Source: Pseudomonadota bacterium | GTDB taxonomy: Bacteria; Pseudomonadota; Alphaproteobacteria; Caulobacterales; Caulobacteraceae | DNA: 64,000 nt | Reading direction: 5' to 3' | Assembly: GCA_023390245.1 (NCBI GenBank) | Contig: JAEWDF010000052.1 | Span: 18,962-82,961, forward strand | Shown: positions 29,732 through 39,101 of the stretch, piece by piece | Layout: each line of letters opens with the position of its first letter | How positions within the stretch are numbered: position 1 is the first letter of the stretch | Made by a program: the position numbers and the translations under genes | Notes under the pieces: generated by a model | The model's input: only the letters and a program-made list of their open reading frames with translations | The model's database searches: none | Told to the model about the DNA's origin: nothing

Positions 29732-30508
29732 TCAGCCGTTCAGATGGGTGTTGCGGCGCCAGATTTCGAGTAGGCCGCGGATGGTGAGGTCCGGATCGAA
29801 CCGGTCGATGCTGTCGGTCGCGCCCTCGAACAGGCTGGCCACGCCGCCCGTGCCGATGACGGTCATGGGCCGGCCCCACTCGCCCTTGATGCGCGCGACC
29901 AGACCCTCGATCAGGGAGACGTAGCCCCAGAAGACGCCGGACTGCATGGCCTCGACCGTCCCCTTGCCGATCACCCGGTCGGGCTTCTGGATGGCGATGC
30001 GCGGCAGCTTGGCGGCCGCCTCGTGCAGGGCCTGGAGCGACAGGTTGATCCCCGGCGCGATCAGACCGCCCTCGAAGGCGCCGTCGGCGGCGACGATGTC
30101 GAAGGTGGTCGCCGTGCCGCTGTCGATCACGATCAGGTCGCCGGGATAGGCCAGGTGCGCCCCGATGGCGTTGACCAGGCGGTCGGACCCGGCCTCGCTG
30201 GGCTTGGCGATGCGGACCTCGATGCCCAGGTCGACGTTCTCGCCGATCACCAGCGGCTCGATGGCCAGGTAGCGCCGCGCCAGGTTCCTCAGGTTGAAGA
30301 TCGACTGCGGCACCACGCTGGATATGATGCAGCCGGTCAGGGCGTCGAACGCCAGCCCCTTCATCGTCAGCAATTGGTGCAGCCAGACGGCGTATTCGTC
30401 GGCGGTGCGGCTGGCCTCGGTCGCGGTGCGCCACTGGGCGGTCCAGCGCTCGCCGTCGTGCACCGCGAAAAGGGTGTTGGTGTTGCCCTGTTCGATCGCC
30501 AGCAGCAT
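29732..30508 (-). CDS. coaX: Type III pantothenate kinase
   Basis: A 258-residue CoaX enzyme (ASKHA fold) catalysing the first step of CoA synthesis. Motifs are the phosphate-1 loop [14 protein letters not shown] (usual DxGNT is here EQGNT), the [22 protein letters not shown] region (about 107-127), and [21 protein letters not shown]. The ATG overlaps the birA stop by one base. Confidence 0.94.
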   Translation of the reverse strand: MLLAIEQGNTNTLFAVHDGERWTAQWRTATEASRTADEYAVWLHQLLTMKGLAFDALTGCIISSVVPQSIFNLRNLARRYLAIEPLVIGENVDLGIEVRIAKPSEAGSDRLVNAIGAHLAYPGDLIVIDSGTATTFDIVAADGAFEGGLIAPGINLSLQALHEAAAKLPRIAIQKPDRVIGKGTVEAMQSGVFWGYVSLIEGLVARIKGEWGRPMTVIGTGGVASLFEGATDSIDRFDPDLTIRGLLEIWRRNTHLNG

Positions 30509-31272
30509 CAGACGGCCGCGATCTTGGACACTGGGCCGAAGAACACGTCCCCGGCCGAGATCGCCCGCCGCGAACCGTCGGCCAGCCGCAGGCGCAGGGC
30601 GCCGTCGGCCTCGACCCCCTCGGCGACGCCTTCCAGCGTCTCATGCTCCAGACGTGCGGTGCAGGGGCCGTTCAGGCCGGTCAGCCGGCTCGTCCACGCC
30701 TCGAGGATGGGCTCGAAACCCAGCGTCCGCCAGCGCCCCCACCATACGGCGAAGGTCTCGGCCAGAATCTCCGCCGCCGCCTCGACCGGCGGCGCAAAGC
30801 TCATGTCCGCTCTCAGCCGGTCGGCCAGGGCCGCCGCGCCGCGCTCGGTGTCGGTCGGCGCATGGGCCAGGTTGACGCCGATGCCGACGGCCAGCCACAG
30901 CCCGCCGTCCGGATGCGGGCCGCTCTCGATCAGGATGCCGGACACCTTGGTTCCATCCAGCAGCACGTCGTTGGGCCATTTGATCGCCACCAGCGCCGGC
31001 GACACGAACACGTCCAGCAGGTCGGCGACGGCCAGGGCCGCGACGAAGGTGGCCTGGGCCGCTTCAGACGCGGATTGCGACGTCGTGATCAACAGGGTCG
31101 CGGCCAGATTGCCCGGTTCGCTGCTCCAGTGGCGCCCGCGCCGGCCGCGCCCGGCGGTCTGCCGGCGGGCCACGATCCAGCGCGGCCCCGTCTCGCCGGC
31201 CTCGGCCAGCCGACGCGCCTCGGCGTTGGTCGAGTCGATCTCGTCCAGAATGACGAGGGGGGCGGGATTCAC
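30508..31272 (-). CDS. birA: Biotin-[acetyl-CoA-carboxylase] ligase
   Basis: A 254-residue biotin protein ligase. The catalytic domain shows [10 protein letters not shown], the biotinyl-AMP loop [15 protein letters not shown] (about 37-51), and [19 protein letters not shown] (about 104-122), followed by a small C-terminal SH3-like domain. It lacks the N-terminal helix-turn-helix of E. coli BirA, so it is monofunctional and not a repressor. The start is GTG at 31272, four bases downstream of nuoN. Confidence 0.94.
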   Translation of the reverse strand: MNPAPLVILDEIDSTNAEARRLAEAGETGPRWIVARRQTAGRGRRGRHWSSEPGNLAATLLITTSQSASEAAQATFVAALAVADLLDVFVSPALVAIKWPNDVLLDGTKVSGILIESGPHPDGGLWLAVGIGVNLAHAPTDTERGAAALADRLRADMSFAPPVEAAAEILAETFAVWWGRWRTLGFEPILEAWTSRLTGLNGPCTARLEHETLEGVAEGVEADGALRLRLADGSRRAISAGDVFFGPVSKIAAV

Positions 31273-31276
31273 CGCC

Positions 31277-32719
31277 CTACCCGTTCCCGAAGCCGGCGGC
31301 CGCCGCGCGCGTCACCGGCTCCAGCCACGCCAGCGCGACCAGCACCAGCGGAAAGGAGAAGGCGGCCGCAGCCCAGCCGATCCACTTTGCTTCCACCGGC
31401 GCCTTGTCGGTCGCAACGTCGTCGGCCGGGGCGTCGAACCACATCAGCTTGATGATGCGCAGATAGTAGAAGGCGGCGACGACCGAGGCGACCAGACCGA
31501 TGGCGGCCACGATCCACAGGCCCGCGTTCGCCGCAGCCCCGAACACATAGTACTTGGCCCAGAAGCCTGACATCGGCGGCATGCCGAGAACCGACAGCGA
31601 CAGGATGGTCAGGGCCACGGCGGTCAGCGGCCGATCCTTCTTCAGGCCCGCCAGGTCCTGGATGCGGCGGATCGGCCGGCCCGACTTGGACAGCGACAGC
31701 AGGATGGCGAAGAAGCCGATCTGATCGACGACATACAGCGTCATGAACATCAGCATGGCCTGCAGACCCGCCGACGTGCCCGCCGCGATCCCGAGCAAGG
31801 CGTAGCCGATGTTGGCGATCGACGAATAGGCCAGCAGGCGCTGGATATCTTTCTGCGCCAGACCGCCGAATGCGCCCACGGCGAAGGAGATCAGCGAGAT
31901 CGCCACCAGCACCTGGGCCCATTGGCCATGCGCTTCGCCAAAGCCGCTTTCCAGCGCCCGGGCGATCAGCACCATGGCCGCCATCTTCGGCGCCGTGGCG
32001 AACAGCGCCACGACCGGGGTCGGCGCGCCTTCGTAAACGTCGGGCGTCCACATGTGGAACGGCGCCGCGGAAACCTTGAACGCCAGGCCACAGATCAGGA
32101 ACACCAGGCCGAACAGCAGGCCGGTGGACGGGTGATCCACGGCGAAGGCGGCGATGTCCTCGTAGCGCATCGAGCCGGCGAAGCCGTAGATCAGGCTGGC
32201 GCCGTAAAGCAGCAGGCCCGACGACAGGGCGCCCAGGACGAAATACTTCAGCCCCGCTTCCGAGGCCTTGGCGTCGTCGCGGTGGAAGGCGGCCAGGACG
32301 TAGAGCGCCAGCGAATGCAGCTCGATGCCGACGTACATGGAGATCAGGTCGCCCGAGGACGCCATCATGCCCATGCCCACGGCGGCCAGCACGATCAGGA
32401 CCGGATACTCAAACTTGGCGATACGCGTGCGGCGCATCCAGCCGTCGCCCAGCACGATGGCGGCGGCCGAGGCCAGGTAGATGACGCTCTTGCCGTAGAT
32501 GGCCAGCGGGTCGGCGACATAGGCGCCGTGGAACGCCTGGCCCCACGGGCCGGTGACCGCGATCGCGGCGCCGGCGATCAGCAGCAGCACCGACAGGAGG
32601 GAGACAAGCCGCGTGCTCTTCTCGCCGGCGAAGGCGCCGACCATGAGCAGCACCAGGGCGCCGACCGCGAGGGTCAGCTCCGAGGCGGCGAGATGAAGGG
32701 CCGAGGAGAGGTCAATCAT
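31277..32719 (-). CDS. nuoN: NADH-quinone oxidoreductase subunit N
   Basis: A 480-residue antiporter-like membrane subunit of complex I with about 14 helices. Conserved elements include AAPFHMWTPDVYEGAPTPVVALFAT (about 238-262), the Lys-bearing discontinuous helices, and DIQRLLAYSSIANIGY. It contributes one of the proton channels in the membrane arm. It is the last nuo subunit of the operon and reads into birA. Confidence 0.97.
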   Translation of the reverse strand: MIDLSSALHLAASELTLAVGALVLLMVGAFAGEKSTRLVSLLSVLLLIAGAAIAVTGPWGQAFHGAYVADPLAIYGKSVIYLASAAAIVLGDGWMRRTRIAKFEYPVLIVLAAVGMGMMASSGDLISMYVGIELHSLALYVLAAFHRDDAKASEAGLKYFVLGALSSGLLLYGASLIYGFAGSMRYEDIAAFAVDHPSTGLLFGLVFLICGLAFKVSAAPFHMWTPDVYEGAPTPVVALFATAPKMAAMVLIARALESGFGEAHGQWAQVLVAISLISFAVGAFGGLAQKDIQRLLAYSSIANIGYALLGIAAGTSAGLQAMLMFMTLYVVDQIGFFAILLSLSKSGRPIRRIQDLAGLKKDRPLTAVALTILSLSVLGMPPMSGFWAKYYVFGAAANAGLWIVAAIGLVASVVAAFYYLRIIKLMWFDAPADDVATDKAPVEAKWIGWAAAAFSFPLVLVALAWLEPVTRAAAAGFGNG

Positions 32720-32728
32720 GCTTCAGTC

Positions 32729-34213
32729 TCACCCGCCGATCGCCGCGCGATAGGCATTGGTCAGGGCCTCGACGGCGGGCCCGGTGTAATCGAGGACGGC
32801 GCCCGGCTGGACGCCCAGCCACAGGGTGCCGACGATCAGCGGCGCGAACAGCAGCAGTTCGCGCTTGTCGATGTCGGTGATGGTCTGCAGCTTCGGATTG
32901 GTGATTTCGCCGAACATCATCGCCCGGTACAGCGTCAGGGCGTAGACCGCCGAGAAGATGACGCCCGAGGCCGCAACCAGCGCCGCCCAGGTGGAGGCGT
33001 GATAGGTCCCGGTCATCGTCAGCACTTCGCCGATGAAGCCCGAGGTGCCCGGCAGGCCGACATTGGCCATGGTGAACATCAGGAAGATGGCGGCGTACCA
33101 CGGCATCCTCGACGTCAGGCCGCCGTACAGCGCGATCTCGCGGGTGTGCATCCGGTCGTAGACGACGCCGACGCACAGGAACAGCGCGCCCGAGATCAGG
33201 CCGTGGCTGATCATCTGGAACACCGCGCCCTGCATCCCGACCTCGGTCCCCGAGAAGATGCCCAGCGTCACGAAGCCCATGTGCGCCACCGACGAATAGG
33301 CGATCAGCTTCTTCATGTCGGTCTGCCGCCAGGCGACCAGCGAGGTGTAGACGATTGCGATCACCGACAGGGTGTAGACCAGCGGCCGGAACATCTCCGA
33401 CGCCATCGGGAACATCGGCACGTTGAACAGGATGAAGCCGTACCCGCCCAGCTTCAGCAGGATGCCGGCCAGGATGACCGACCCGGCCGTCGGCGCCTGA
33501 ACGTGGGCGTCGGGCAGCCAGGTGTGGACCGGCCACATCGGCATCTTCACCGCAAATGAGGCGAAGAAGGCCAGCCACAGGATGGGCTGCACGGCGGGGC
33601 TGAACGCGAACCGCTTCAGTTCCGGGATGCTGGTGGTGCCGGCGGTGTGCGCCATCCACAGCATGGCCAGCAGCATCAGCACCGACCCCAGCAGGGTGTA
33701 GAGGAAGAACTTGTAGGCCGCGTAGATCCGGTTCTGACCGCCCCAGATGCCGATGATCAGGAACATCGGCACCAGGGTGCCCTCGAAGAAGATGTAGAAC
33801 AGGAACAGGTCCAGCGCCGTGAACACGCCGATGACCAGCGTCTCCAGCACCAGGAAAGCGATCATGTATTCGACGACGCGCGTCTGGACCGACTTCCAGC
33901 TGGCCACGATGCAGATCGGCATCAGGAAGGCGGTCAGCAGCACGAACAGGATCGACACGCCGTCGACGCCCAGGTGGTAGCTGGCGCCGGCGAACCAGGG
34001 CGCGAACTCCACGAACTGATAGCTGACGTTCGACGGATCGAAGCCGGCGACCAGCGCGACCGAGACGGCCAGCACCGCCAGGGTCGTGACCAGGGCGATC
34101 CAGCGCGCGGCCGGCGCCGCGGCGTCCTGCGTCCTGGAGGCCAGCCTGGCGATGAAGATCGCCAGGGCGCCGACCAGCGGCAGGAAGGTGACGAGGCTCA
34201 GGATGTAGGGCAC
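32729..34213 (-). CDS. nuoM: NADH-quinone oxidoreductase subunit M
   Basis: A 494-residue antiporter-like subunit. Typical segments are [28 protein letters not shown] (about 223-250) with the channel Lys and His, and [21 protein letters not shown] at 34213 ([15 protein letters not shown]) fits the family N-terminus and follows nuoL by four bases; an ATG ten codons further upstream would overlap nuoL and adds unrelated residues. Confidence 0.97.
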   Translation of the reverse strand: MPYILSLVTFLPLVGALAIFIARLASRTQDAAAPAARWIALVTTLAVLAVSVALVAGFDPSNVSYQFVEFAPWFAGASYHLGVDGVSILFVLLTAFLMPICIVASWKSVQTRVVEYMIAFLVLETLVIGVFTALDLFLFYIFFEGTLVPMFLIIGIWGGQNRIYAAYKFFLYTLLGSVLMLLAMLWMAHTAGTTSIPELKRFAFSPAVQPILWLAFFASFAVKMPMWPVHTWLPDAHVQAPTAGSVILAGILLKLGGYGFILFNVPMFPMASEMFRPLVYTLSVIAIVYTSLVAWRQTDMKKLIAYSSVAHMGFVTLGIFSGTEVGMQGAVFQMISHGLISGALFLCVGVVYDRMHTREIALYGGLTSRMPWYAAIFLMFTMANVGLPGTSGFIGEVLTMTGTYHASTWAALVAASGVIFSAVYALTLYRAMMFGEITNPKLQTITDIDKRELLLFAPLIVGTLWLGVQPGAVLDYTGPAVEALTNAYRAAIGG

Positions 34214-34217
34214 GGGA

Positions 34218-36296
34218 TCAGGCTCCCCACGCGAGGATGGCAAAGGTGAGCAGGCCGGCCACCCCGAGCAGCATCACGAAGGCATAGTGATAGACATAGC
34301 CGGACTGGATCTTGGCCAGTCGGGCCGCGGATTTGAGCGACGCCCAGGCGGCGCCGTTCGGCCCCAGCCCGTCGATGATGCGGACGTCCCCCACCTTCCA
34401 GAAGACGTTCCCGACGGCGCGGAAGCCGCGCACGAAGACGAAGTCGTACAACTCGTCGAAATACCACTTGTTATACAGGAAGTTGTACAGGAACCCGCCA
34501 CGCTCGGCCATGCGCCGGCCCATGCCTTCGCGGGCGACGTAGATCCAGTAGGCGAAGGCCGTGCCGATCAGCGTCAGGACCAGCGGCGACCACTTCACCC
34601 AGGTCGGGACCTCGTGGCTCTCGTGCAGGACGTGGTTGTGTTCGCCGGTGAAGATGGCGCCGCGCCAGAACTCGCCCTCATGGTGGCCGATGAAGTGCGG
34701 CGCGAAGGCGAAGCCCGCCGCGACGGCGCCCACCGACAGCAGGATCAGCGGAACCAGCATCACCCACGGGCTCTCGTGCGGATGCAGCGGGCCATGGTGG
34801 CCGTGATCGTCGTGCGCGTGATCGTCGGCGATGGGCTCGGAGTGGGTCTCCAGCTGGGCGTGCGAGGCGTGGTCGTCCGCGTGGTGGGCGTCGCCCTCTT
34901 CCTTCCACACCGGCTTGTTGTGGAAGGTCATGAACACCAGACGCCAGGAATAGTAGGCCGTCAGGCCGGCGGCGAAGATGCCGACGAAGAAGGCGAACAG
35001 GCCGACCGCGCTGTGGCCCGAGGCCGCCGAGGCGTAGGCGCTCTCGATGATCGAGTCCTTGGAGTAGAAGCCCGCGAAGCCGCCGACGCCGGGGATGCCC
35101 AGGCCCGTGATAGCGATGGTGCCGATGGTCATCACCGCATAGGTGATCGGCAGCAGCTTCCACAGGCCGCCCATCTTCCGCATGTCCTGCTCGTGGTGCA
35201 TGCCGTGGATCACCGAACCAGCGCCCAGGAACAGCAGGGCCTTGAAGAAGGCGTGCGTGAACAGGTGGAACATGGCGGCCTGATAGGCGCCGACGCCCGC
35301 CGCGAAGAACATGTAGCCCAGCTGCGAACAGGTCGAATAGGCGATGACCCGCTTGATGTCGTTCTGGGTCAGGCCGACCGTGGCGGCGAACAGGGCCGTG
35401 ATCGCACCGATGATGGCGATGATCTGGGCGGCGCCCGGCGCGTGCTCGTAGATGGGCGAAAGCAGGCAGACCATATAGACGCCGGCCGTCACCATGGTGG
35501 CGGCGTGGATCAGGGCCGACACCGGGGTCGGGCCCTCCATCGCGTCGGGCAGCCAGGTGTGCAGGAAGAACTGCGCCGACTTGCCCATGGCGCCGATGAA
35601 CAGCAGGAAGCCCGCCAGGTCGAGCGCCGACCACTGGACGCCCAGGAATTCCCACGTCGTGCCGGCGCGCTCGCCGATCATCGGGAACAGTTCGGCGAAC
35701 TCGATGGTGCCGTACATCCAGAAGATCGTCATGATCCCCAGGACGAAGCCGAAGTCGCCGACGCGGTTGACGACGAAGGCCTTGATGGCGGCGGCGCTGG
35801 CCGTGGGCTTCTTGTACCAGAAGCCGATCAGCAGATAGGACGCCAGACCCACGCCTTCCCAGCCGAAGAAGATCTGCATGAAGTCGGCGGCCGTCACCAG
35901 CGCCAGCATCATGAAGGTGAACAGGCTCAGATAGGCGAAGAAGCGCGGCTTGGAGTCGTCCTCGGCCATGTAGCCCCAGGAATACAGGTGCACCAGCGAC
36001 GACACGCTGGTGACCACGATCAGCATGGTCGCCGACAGGGCGTCGATGCGGATCGACCAGGCCGACTGGAAGTCGCCCACATTGATGAACGGCGCCAGGC
36101 GCAGGGTGAAGGGCTCCAGATGGCCCCACGTCCACTGGCCGAACACCGTCCAGGCGACCGCGCACGAGAAGAACAGCAGGCCGGTCGTGACGGCCTGCGA
36201 CGGGACGTTGCCGATCCGGCGGCCGAAGAAGCCGGCGATGGCGGCGCCCAGCAGCGGGGCGAAGACGCCCAGGATGACGAGGGTTTGAAGGCTCAC
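34218..36296 (-). CDS. nuoL: NADH-quinone oxidoreductase subunit L
   Basis: A 692-residue distal membrane subunit with about 16 helices and the long lateral helix at the C-terminus. Canonical stretches are [17 protein letters not shown] (about 149-165), [32 protein letters not shown] and [17 protein letters not shown]. Between helices, at about residues 462-506, lies an insert with roughly a dozen histidines and many acidic residues (see findings). GTG at 36296 starts the protein. The gap to the upstream nuoK gene is 180 bp and holds an inverted repeat. Confidence 0.97.
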   Translation of the reverse strand: MSLQTLVILGVFAPLLGAAIAGFFGRRIGNVPSQAVTTGLLFFSCAVAWTVFGQWTWGHLEPFTLRLAPFINVGDFQSAWSIRIDALSATMLIVVTSVSSLVHLYSWGYMAEDDSKPRFFAYLSLFTFMMLALVTAADFMQIFFGWEGVGLASYLLIGFWYKKPTASAAAIKAFVVNRVGDFGFVLGIMTIFWMYGTIEFAELFPMIGERAGTTWEFLGVQWSALDLAGFLLFIGAMGKSAQFFLHTWLPDAMEGPTPVSALIHAATMVTAGVYMVCLLSPIYEHAPGAAQIIAIIGAITALFAATVGLTQNDIKRVIAYSTCSQLGYMFFAAGVGAYQAAMFHLFTHAFFKALLFLGAGSVIHGMHHEQDMRKMGGLWKLLPITYAVMTIGTIAITGLGIPGVGGFAGFYSKDSIIESAYASAASGHSAVGLFAFFVGIFAAGLTAYYSWRLVFMTFHNKPVWKEEGDAHHADDHASHAQLETHSEPIADDHAHDDHGHHGPLHPHESPWVMLVPLILLSVGAVAAGFAFAPHFIGHHEGEFWRGAIFTGEHNHVLHESHEVPTWVKWSPLVLTLIGTAFAYWIYVAREGMGRRMAERGGFLYNFLYNKWYFDELYDFVFVRGFRAVGNVFWKVGDVRIIDGLGPNGAAWASLKSAARLAKIQSGYVYHYAFVMLLGVAGLLTFAILAWGA

Positions 36297-36322
36297 GATC
36301 GGATCAGCCCTTCACTTCAAGT

Positions 36323-36453
36323 CCGCTCATCCCCGCGAAAGCGGGGACCCAGCGCTTTGGGCGCGCCGGACTGACCGGCGAGTTATTGAAACAAATCCCG
36401 CTCACCGAGTCCTCGTGAAAGAACTGGGTCCCCGCTTTCGCGGGGATGAGCGG
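36323..36453. repeat. Perfect 30-bp inverted repeat pair between nuoK and nuoL
   Basis: Copies at 36323-36352 and 36424-36453 are exact reverse complements, separated by 71 bp. Each copy contains its own hairpin CCCCGC-gaaa-GCGGGG (36331-36346; mirrored at 36430-36445), whose loop is a GNRA-type tetraloop on one strand. The element sits in an operon whose other genes mostly touch or overlap. It resembles REP/REPIN-type non-autonomous palindromes known from alphaproteobacterial intergenic DNA. Confidence 0.85.
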
Positions 36454-36476
36454 AAAGGAATGACACTGGCTCATGC

Positions 36477-36785
36477 TCACCCCTTCATGACCGATGCGTC
36501 ATCCACCGCGATGTCGCCGCGGTTGCGGAAGAAGGTGACCAGGATCGCCAGGCCGACGGCGGCCTCGGCCGCAGCGACGGTCAGGACGAACATGGCCATG
36601 ATCTGCCCCGACACCTCGTTCAGGTAGGTCGAGAAGGCGACGAAGTTGATGTTCACCGCCAGCAGGATCAGCTCGATCGACATCAGGATGATGATGACGT
36701 TCTTGCGGTTCACGAAGATGCCGAACACGCCGATGGTGAACAGGATCGCGGCGACCGTCAGATAGTGGGTCAATCCGATGACCAT
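36477..36785 (-). CDS. nuoK: NADH-quinone oxidoreductase subunit K
   Basis: A 102-residue three-helix membrane subunit. The pattern [21 protein letters not shown], then [24 protein letters not shown] with the two conserved membrane Glu residues (one in SIELILL, one in [11 protein letters not shown]), is diagnostic. ATG at 36785 overlaps the nuoJ stop by one base. Confidence 0.96.
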   Translation of the reverse strand: MVIGLTHYLTVAAILFTIGVFGIFVNRKNVIIILMSIELILLAVNINFVAFSTYLNEVSGQIMAMFVLTVAAAEAAVGLAILVTFFRNRGDIAVDDASVMKG

Positions 36786-37411
36786 CAGAGAAGCTCCTCG
36801 GCGCTGACGCCCTGCCCCGTCGCGGCCGGCTTGACCTCGACCGACTTCCTGCGGTCGCGGTTCACCTGGTCGCCCGGGTTCTGGCGGCGGATATTCGGCT
36901 TGTGGCGCAGGGTCAGGGTGATGGCCCCGATCATGGCGATCAGCAGCACGATCCCTGCCGCCTGGAAGAAGTAGATGTAGTCCGTGTAGAGCACTCGCCC
37001 GATGGCCTCGACATTGGTCACGTCGGGACCGGGAACGCCGGGCGCCTCAAGACCCGCCGCCGCGCCACCCTGGACCACGGCGATGGACACCATGATCATC
37101 TCGGCCAGCAGCACGCCGGCGACGATGGCCGCCAGCGGCAGGTAGCGCGCGTAACCCTCGCGCAGCTTGATGAAGTCGACATCCAGCATCATCACGACGA
37201 ACAGGAACAGCACCGCGACGGCGCCGACGTAGACCACGACGAGCAGCATCGCCAGGAACTCCGCGCCCAACAGCACGAACAGCCCGGCCGATGAGAAGAA
37301 GGCCAGGATCAGCCACAGCACGCTGTGCACGGGATTGCGCGCGGTCACGACCAGAAGGCCCGAGACCACGGCGGTCGCCGCCAGCAGATAGAAGGCTATG
37401 CCTTGCAGCAT
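36785..37411 (-). CDS. nuoJ: NADH-quinone oxidoreductase subunit J
   Basis: A 208-residue five-helix subunit. It shows [53 protein letters not shown], the signature NuoJ core including the pi-bulge helix that transmits quinone-site motion. The C-terminal tail ([19 protein letters not shown] onward) is cytoplasmic and basic. A 72-bp gap separates it from nuoI. Confidence 0.96.
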   Translation of the reverse strand: MLQGIAFYLLAATAVVSGLLVVTARNPVHSVLWLILAFFSSAGLFVLLGAEFLAMLLVVVYVGAVAVLFLFVVMMLDVDFIKLREGYARYLPLAAIVAGVLLAEMIMVSIAVVQGGAAAGLEAPGVPGPDVTNVEAIGRVLYTDYIYFFQAAGIVLLIAMIGAITLTLRHKPNIRRQNPGDQVNRDRRKSVEVKPAATGQGVSAEELL

Positions 37412-37483
37412 GTCGGGACGAAGCCCCTTTCGTCTTGGCCGCGATCCCCTACGGAATCGCCGACCCGTTCAAGCGTGTGCGCC

Positions 37484-37975
37484 TTAGCGGTAAGGCGCGT
37501 CGAGTTCCAGATTCTTGGCGATGACCCGTTCCCAGCGGTCGCCGTTCGAGAGCAGCCGCTCCTTGTCGTACAGCAGCTCCTCGCGCGTCTCGACCGCGAA
37601 CTCCGAGTTCGGGCCTTCCACGATGGCGTCCACCGGGCAGGCCTCCTGGCACAGGCCGCAGTAGATGCATTTGACCATGTCGATGTCGTAACGCGTCGTG
37701 CGGCGGCTGCCGTCGGCGCGCGGCTCGGCCTCGATGGTGATGGCTTGGGCCGGGCAGATGGCCTCGCACAGCTTGCAGGCGATGCAGCGCTCCTCGCCGT
37801 TCGGATAGCGGCGCAGGGCGTGCTCGCCGCGGAAGCGCGGCGACTGCGGATTGCGCTCGAACGGATAGTTCACGGTCGCCTTGGGGCGCGCCATGTACTT
37901 CAGCGACAGGCCGATGGCGCCGATGACGTCCAGCATCATCGCGCCCTTGGTGGCTTGGACGATCCGGGTGAACAT
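37484..37975 (-). CDS. nuoI: NADH-quinone oxidoreductase subunit I
   Basis: A 163-residue ferredoxin-like subunit carrying two [4Fe-4S] clusters (N6a, N6b). The ligands are Cys64, 67, 70 and 74 ([12 protein letters not shown]) and Cys103, 106, 109 and 113 ([12 protein letters not shown]). The N-terminal amphipathic helix docks on the membrane arm. ATG at 37975; the 49 bp before it encode nothing I can support. Confidence 0.97.
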   Translation of the reverse strand: MFTRIVQATKGAMMLDVIGAIGLSLKYMARPKATVNYPFERNPQSPRFRGEHALRRYPNGEERCIACKLCEAICPAQAITIEAEPRADGSRRTTRYDIDMVKCIYCGLCQEACPVDAIVEGPNSEFAVETREELLYDKERLLSNGDRWERVIAKNLELDAPYR

Positions 37976-38024
37976 CAGGCGTTATCCTTGGGAGCGGCGG
38001 CGGCGAAAGCGGGAAGCATGATCG

Positions 38025-39098
38025 TCAGCCCCCCACCACGAACACGCGCCAGGCCGACACGATCACGACGGCCACGATCGAGGTCGGCAGGAAGATCTTC
38101 CAGCCCAGCCGCATCAGCTGGTCGTAGCGATAGCGGGGCACGAAGGCCTTCACCATCGAGATCATGACGAACCAGAAGACCGTCTTGGCCATGAAGGTCA
38201 GCAGATAGATCGCATAGGCGATCCACGCCGGCAGTCCGTCCATCCACGCCTGGGGCACGCCTGGATTCCAGCCGCCGAAGAACAGCAGGCTGATCATCGC
38301 CGACATGAAGACGATGTTGACGTACTCGCCCATCATGAACAGCAGGTACGGCGTCGAGCTGTATTCGACCTGGTAACCGGCCACCAATTCGGACTCAGCC
38401 TCGGGCAGGTCGAACGGCGGGCGGTTGGTCTCGGCCAGGGCCGAGATGAAGAAGATGATCGACATCGGGAACAGGATCACGATCAGCGGCCAGGTGTCCG
38501 CCCCGCCGCCGAAGCCGTACCAGTTCCAGAACATGCCCTTCTGGCTGTCGACGATGGCCGACAGGTTCATGCTGCCCGCCAGCAGGATCACATTGATGAT
38601 GATCAGGCCCAGCGAGACCTCATAGGACACCATCTGCGCCGCCGAACGCAGCGAACCCAGGAACGGGTATTTCGAGTTCGAGGCCCAGCCGCCCATGATG
38701 ATGCCGTACACGCCCAGCGACGACACCGCGAAGATGTACAGGATCCCGACATTCAGGTCCGACACCACCCAGCCGGGGGCGAAGGGGATCACGGCCCAGG
38801 CCATGAAGGCCAGGATGACGGTGATGATCGGGGCGATGATGAACACCGCCTTGTCCGCGCCGGCCGGGATGACGACCTCCTTCAGCACGAACTTGATCAT
38901 GTCGGCGAAGGACTGCAGCAGGCCGAAGGGGCCGACGACATTCGGTCCCTTGCGCATCTGCACGCCCGCCCAGACCTTGCGGTCGGCCAGCAGCAGGAAG
39001 GCGACGGCGATCAGCACGCCGACGGTGATCAGCAGGATCTGGCCGACGGTGATCAGCGTCCAGCCGACCGGGGTGCTCCAGAAGGAAACGGGGTCCAT
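38025..39098 (-). CDS. nuoH: NADH-quinone oxidoreductase subunit H
   Basis: A 357-residue heel subunit of eight or nine helices that forms much of the quinone-binding channel. Diagnostic stretches are [24 protein letters not shown] (about 44-67), the acidic [28 protein letters not shown] loop (about 219-246), and the C-terminal [18 protein letters not shown] at 39098 is three bases after the nuoG stop. Confidence 0.97.
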   Translation of the reverse strand: MDPVSFWSTPVGWTLITVGQILLITVGVLIAVAFLLLADRKVWAGVQMRKGPNVVGPFGLLQSFADMIKFVLKEVVIPAGADKAVFIIAPIITVILAFMAWAVIPFAPGWVVSDLNVGILYIFAVSSLGVYGIIMGGWASNSKYPFLGSLRSAAQMVSYEVSLGLIIINVILLAGSMNLSAIVDSQKGMFWNWYGFGGGADTWPLIVILFPMSIIFFISALAETNRPPFDLPEAESELVAGYQVEYSSTPYLLFMMGEYVNIVFMSAMISLLFFGGWNPGVPQAWMDGLPAWIAYAIYLLTFMAKTVFWFVMISMVKAFVPRYRYDQLMRLGWKIFLPTSIVAVVIVSAWRVFVVGG

Positions 39099-39101
39099 GA
39101 G

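Noticed and set aside
37975..38247. 90-codon frame overlapping the nuoH 3' end, upstream of nuoI
   Set aside because: Lies almost wholly within nuoH in another frame; no independent support.
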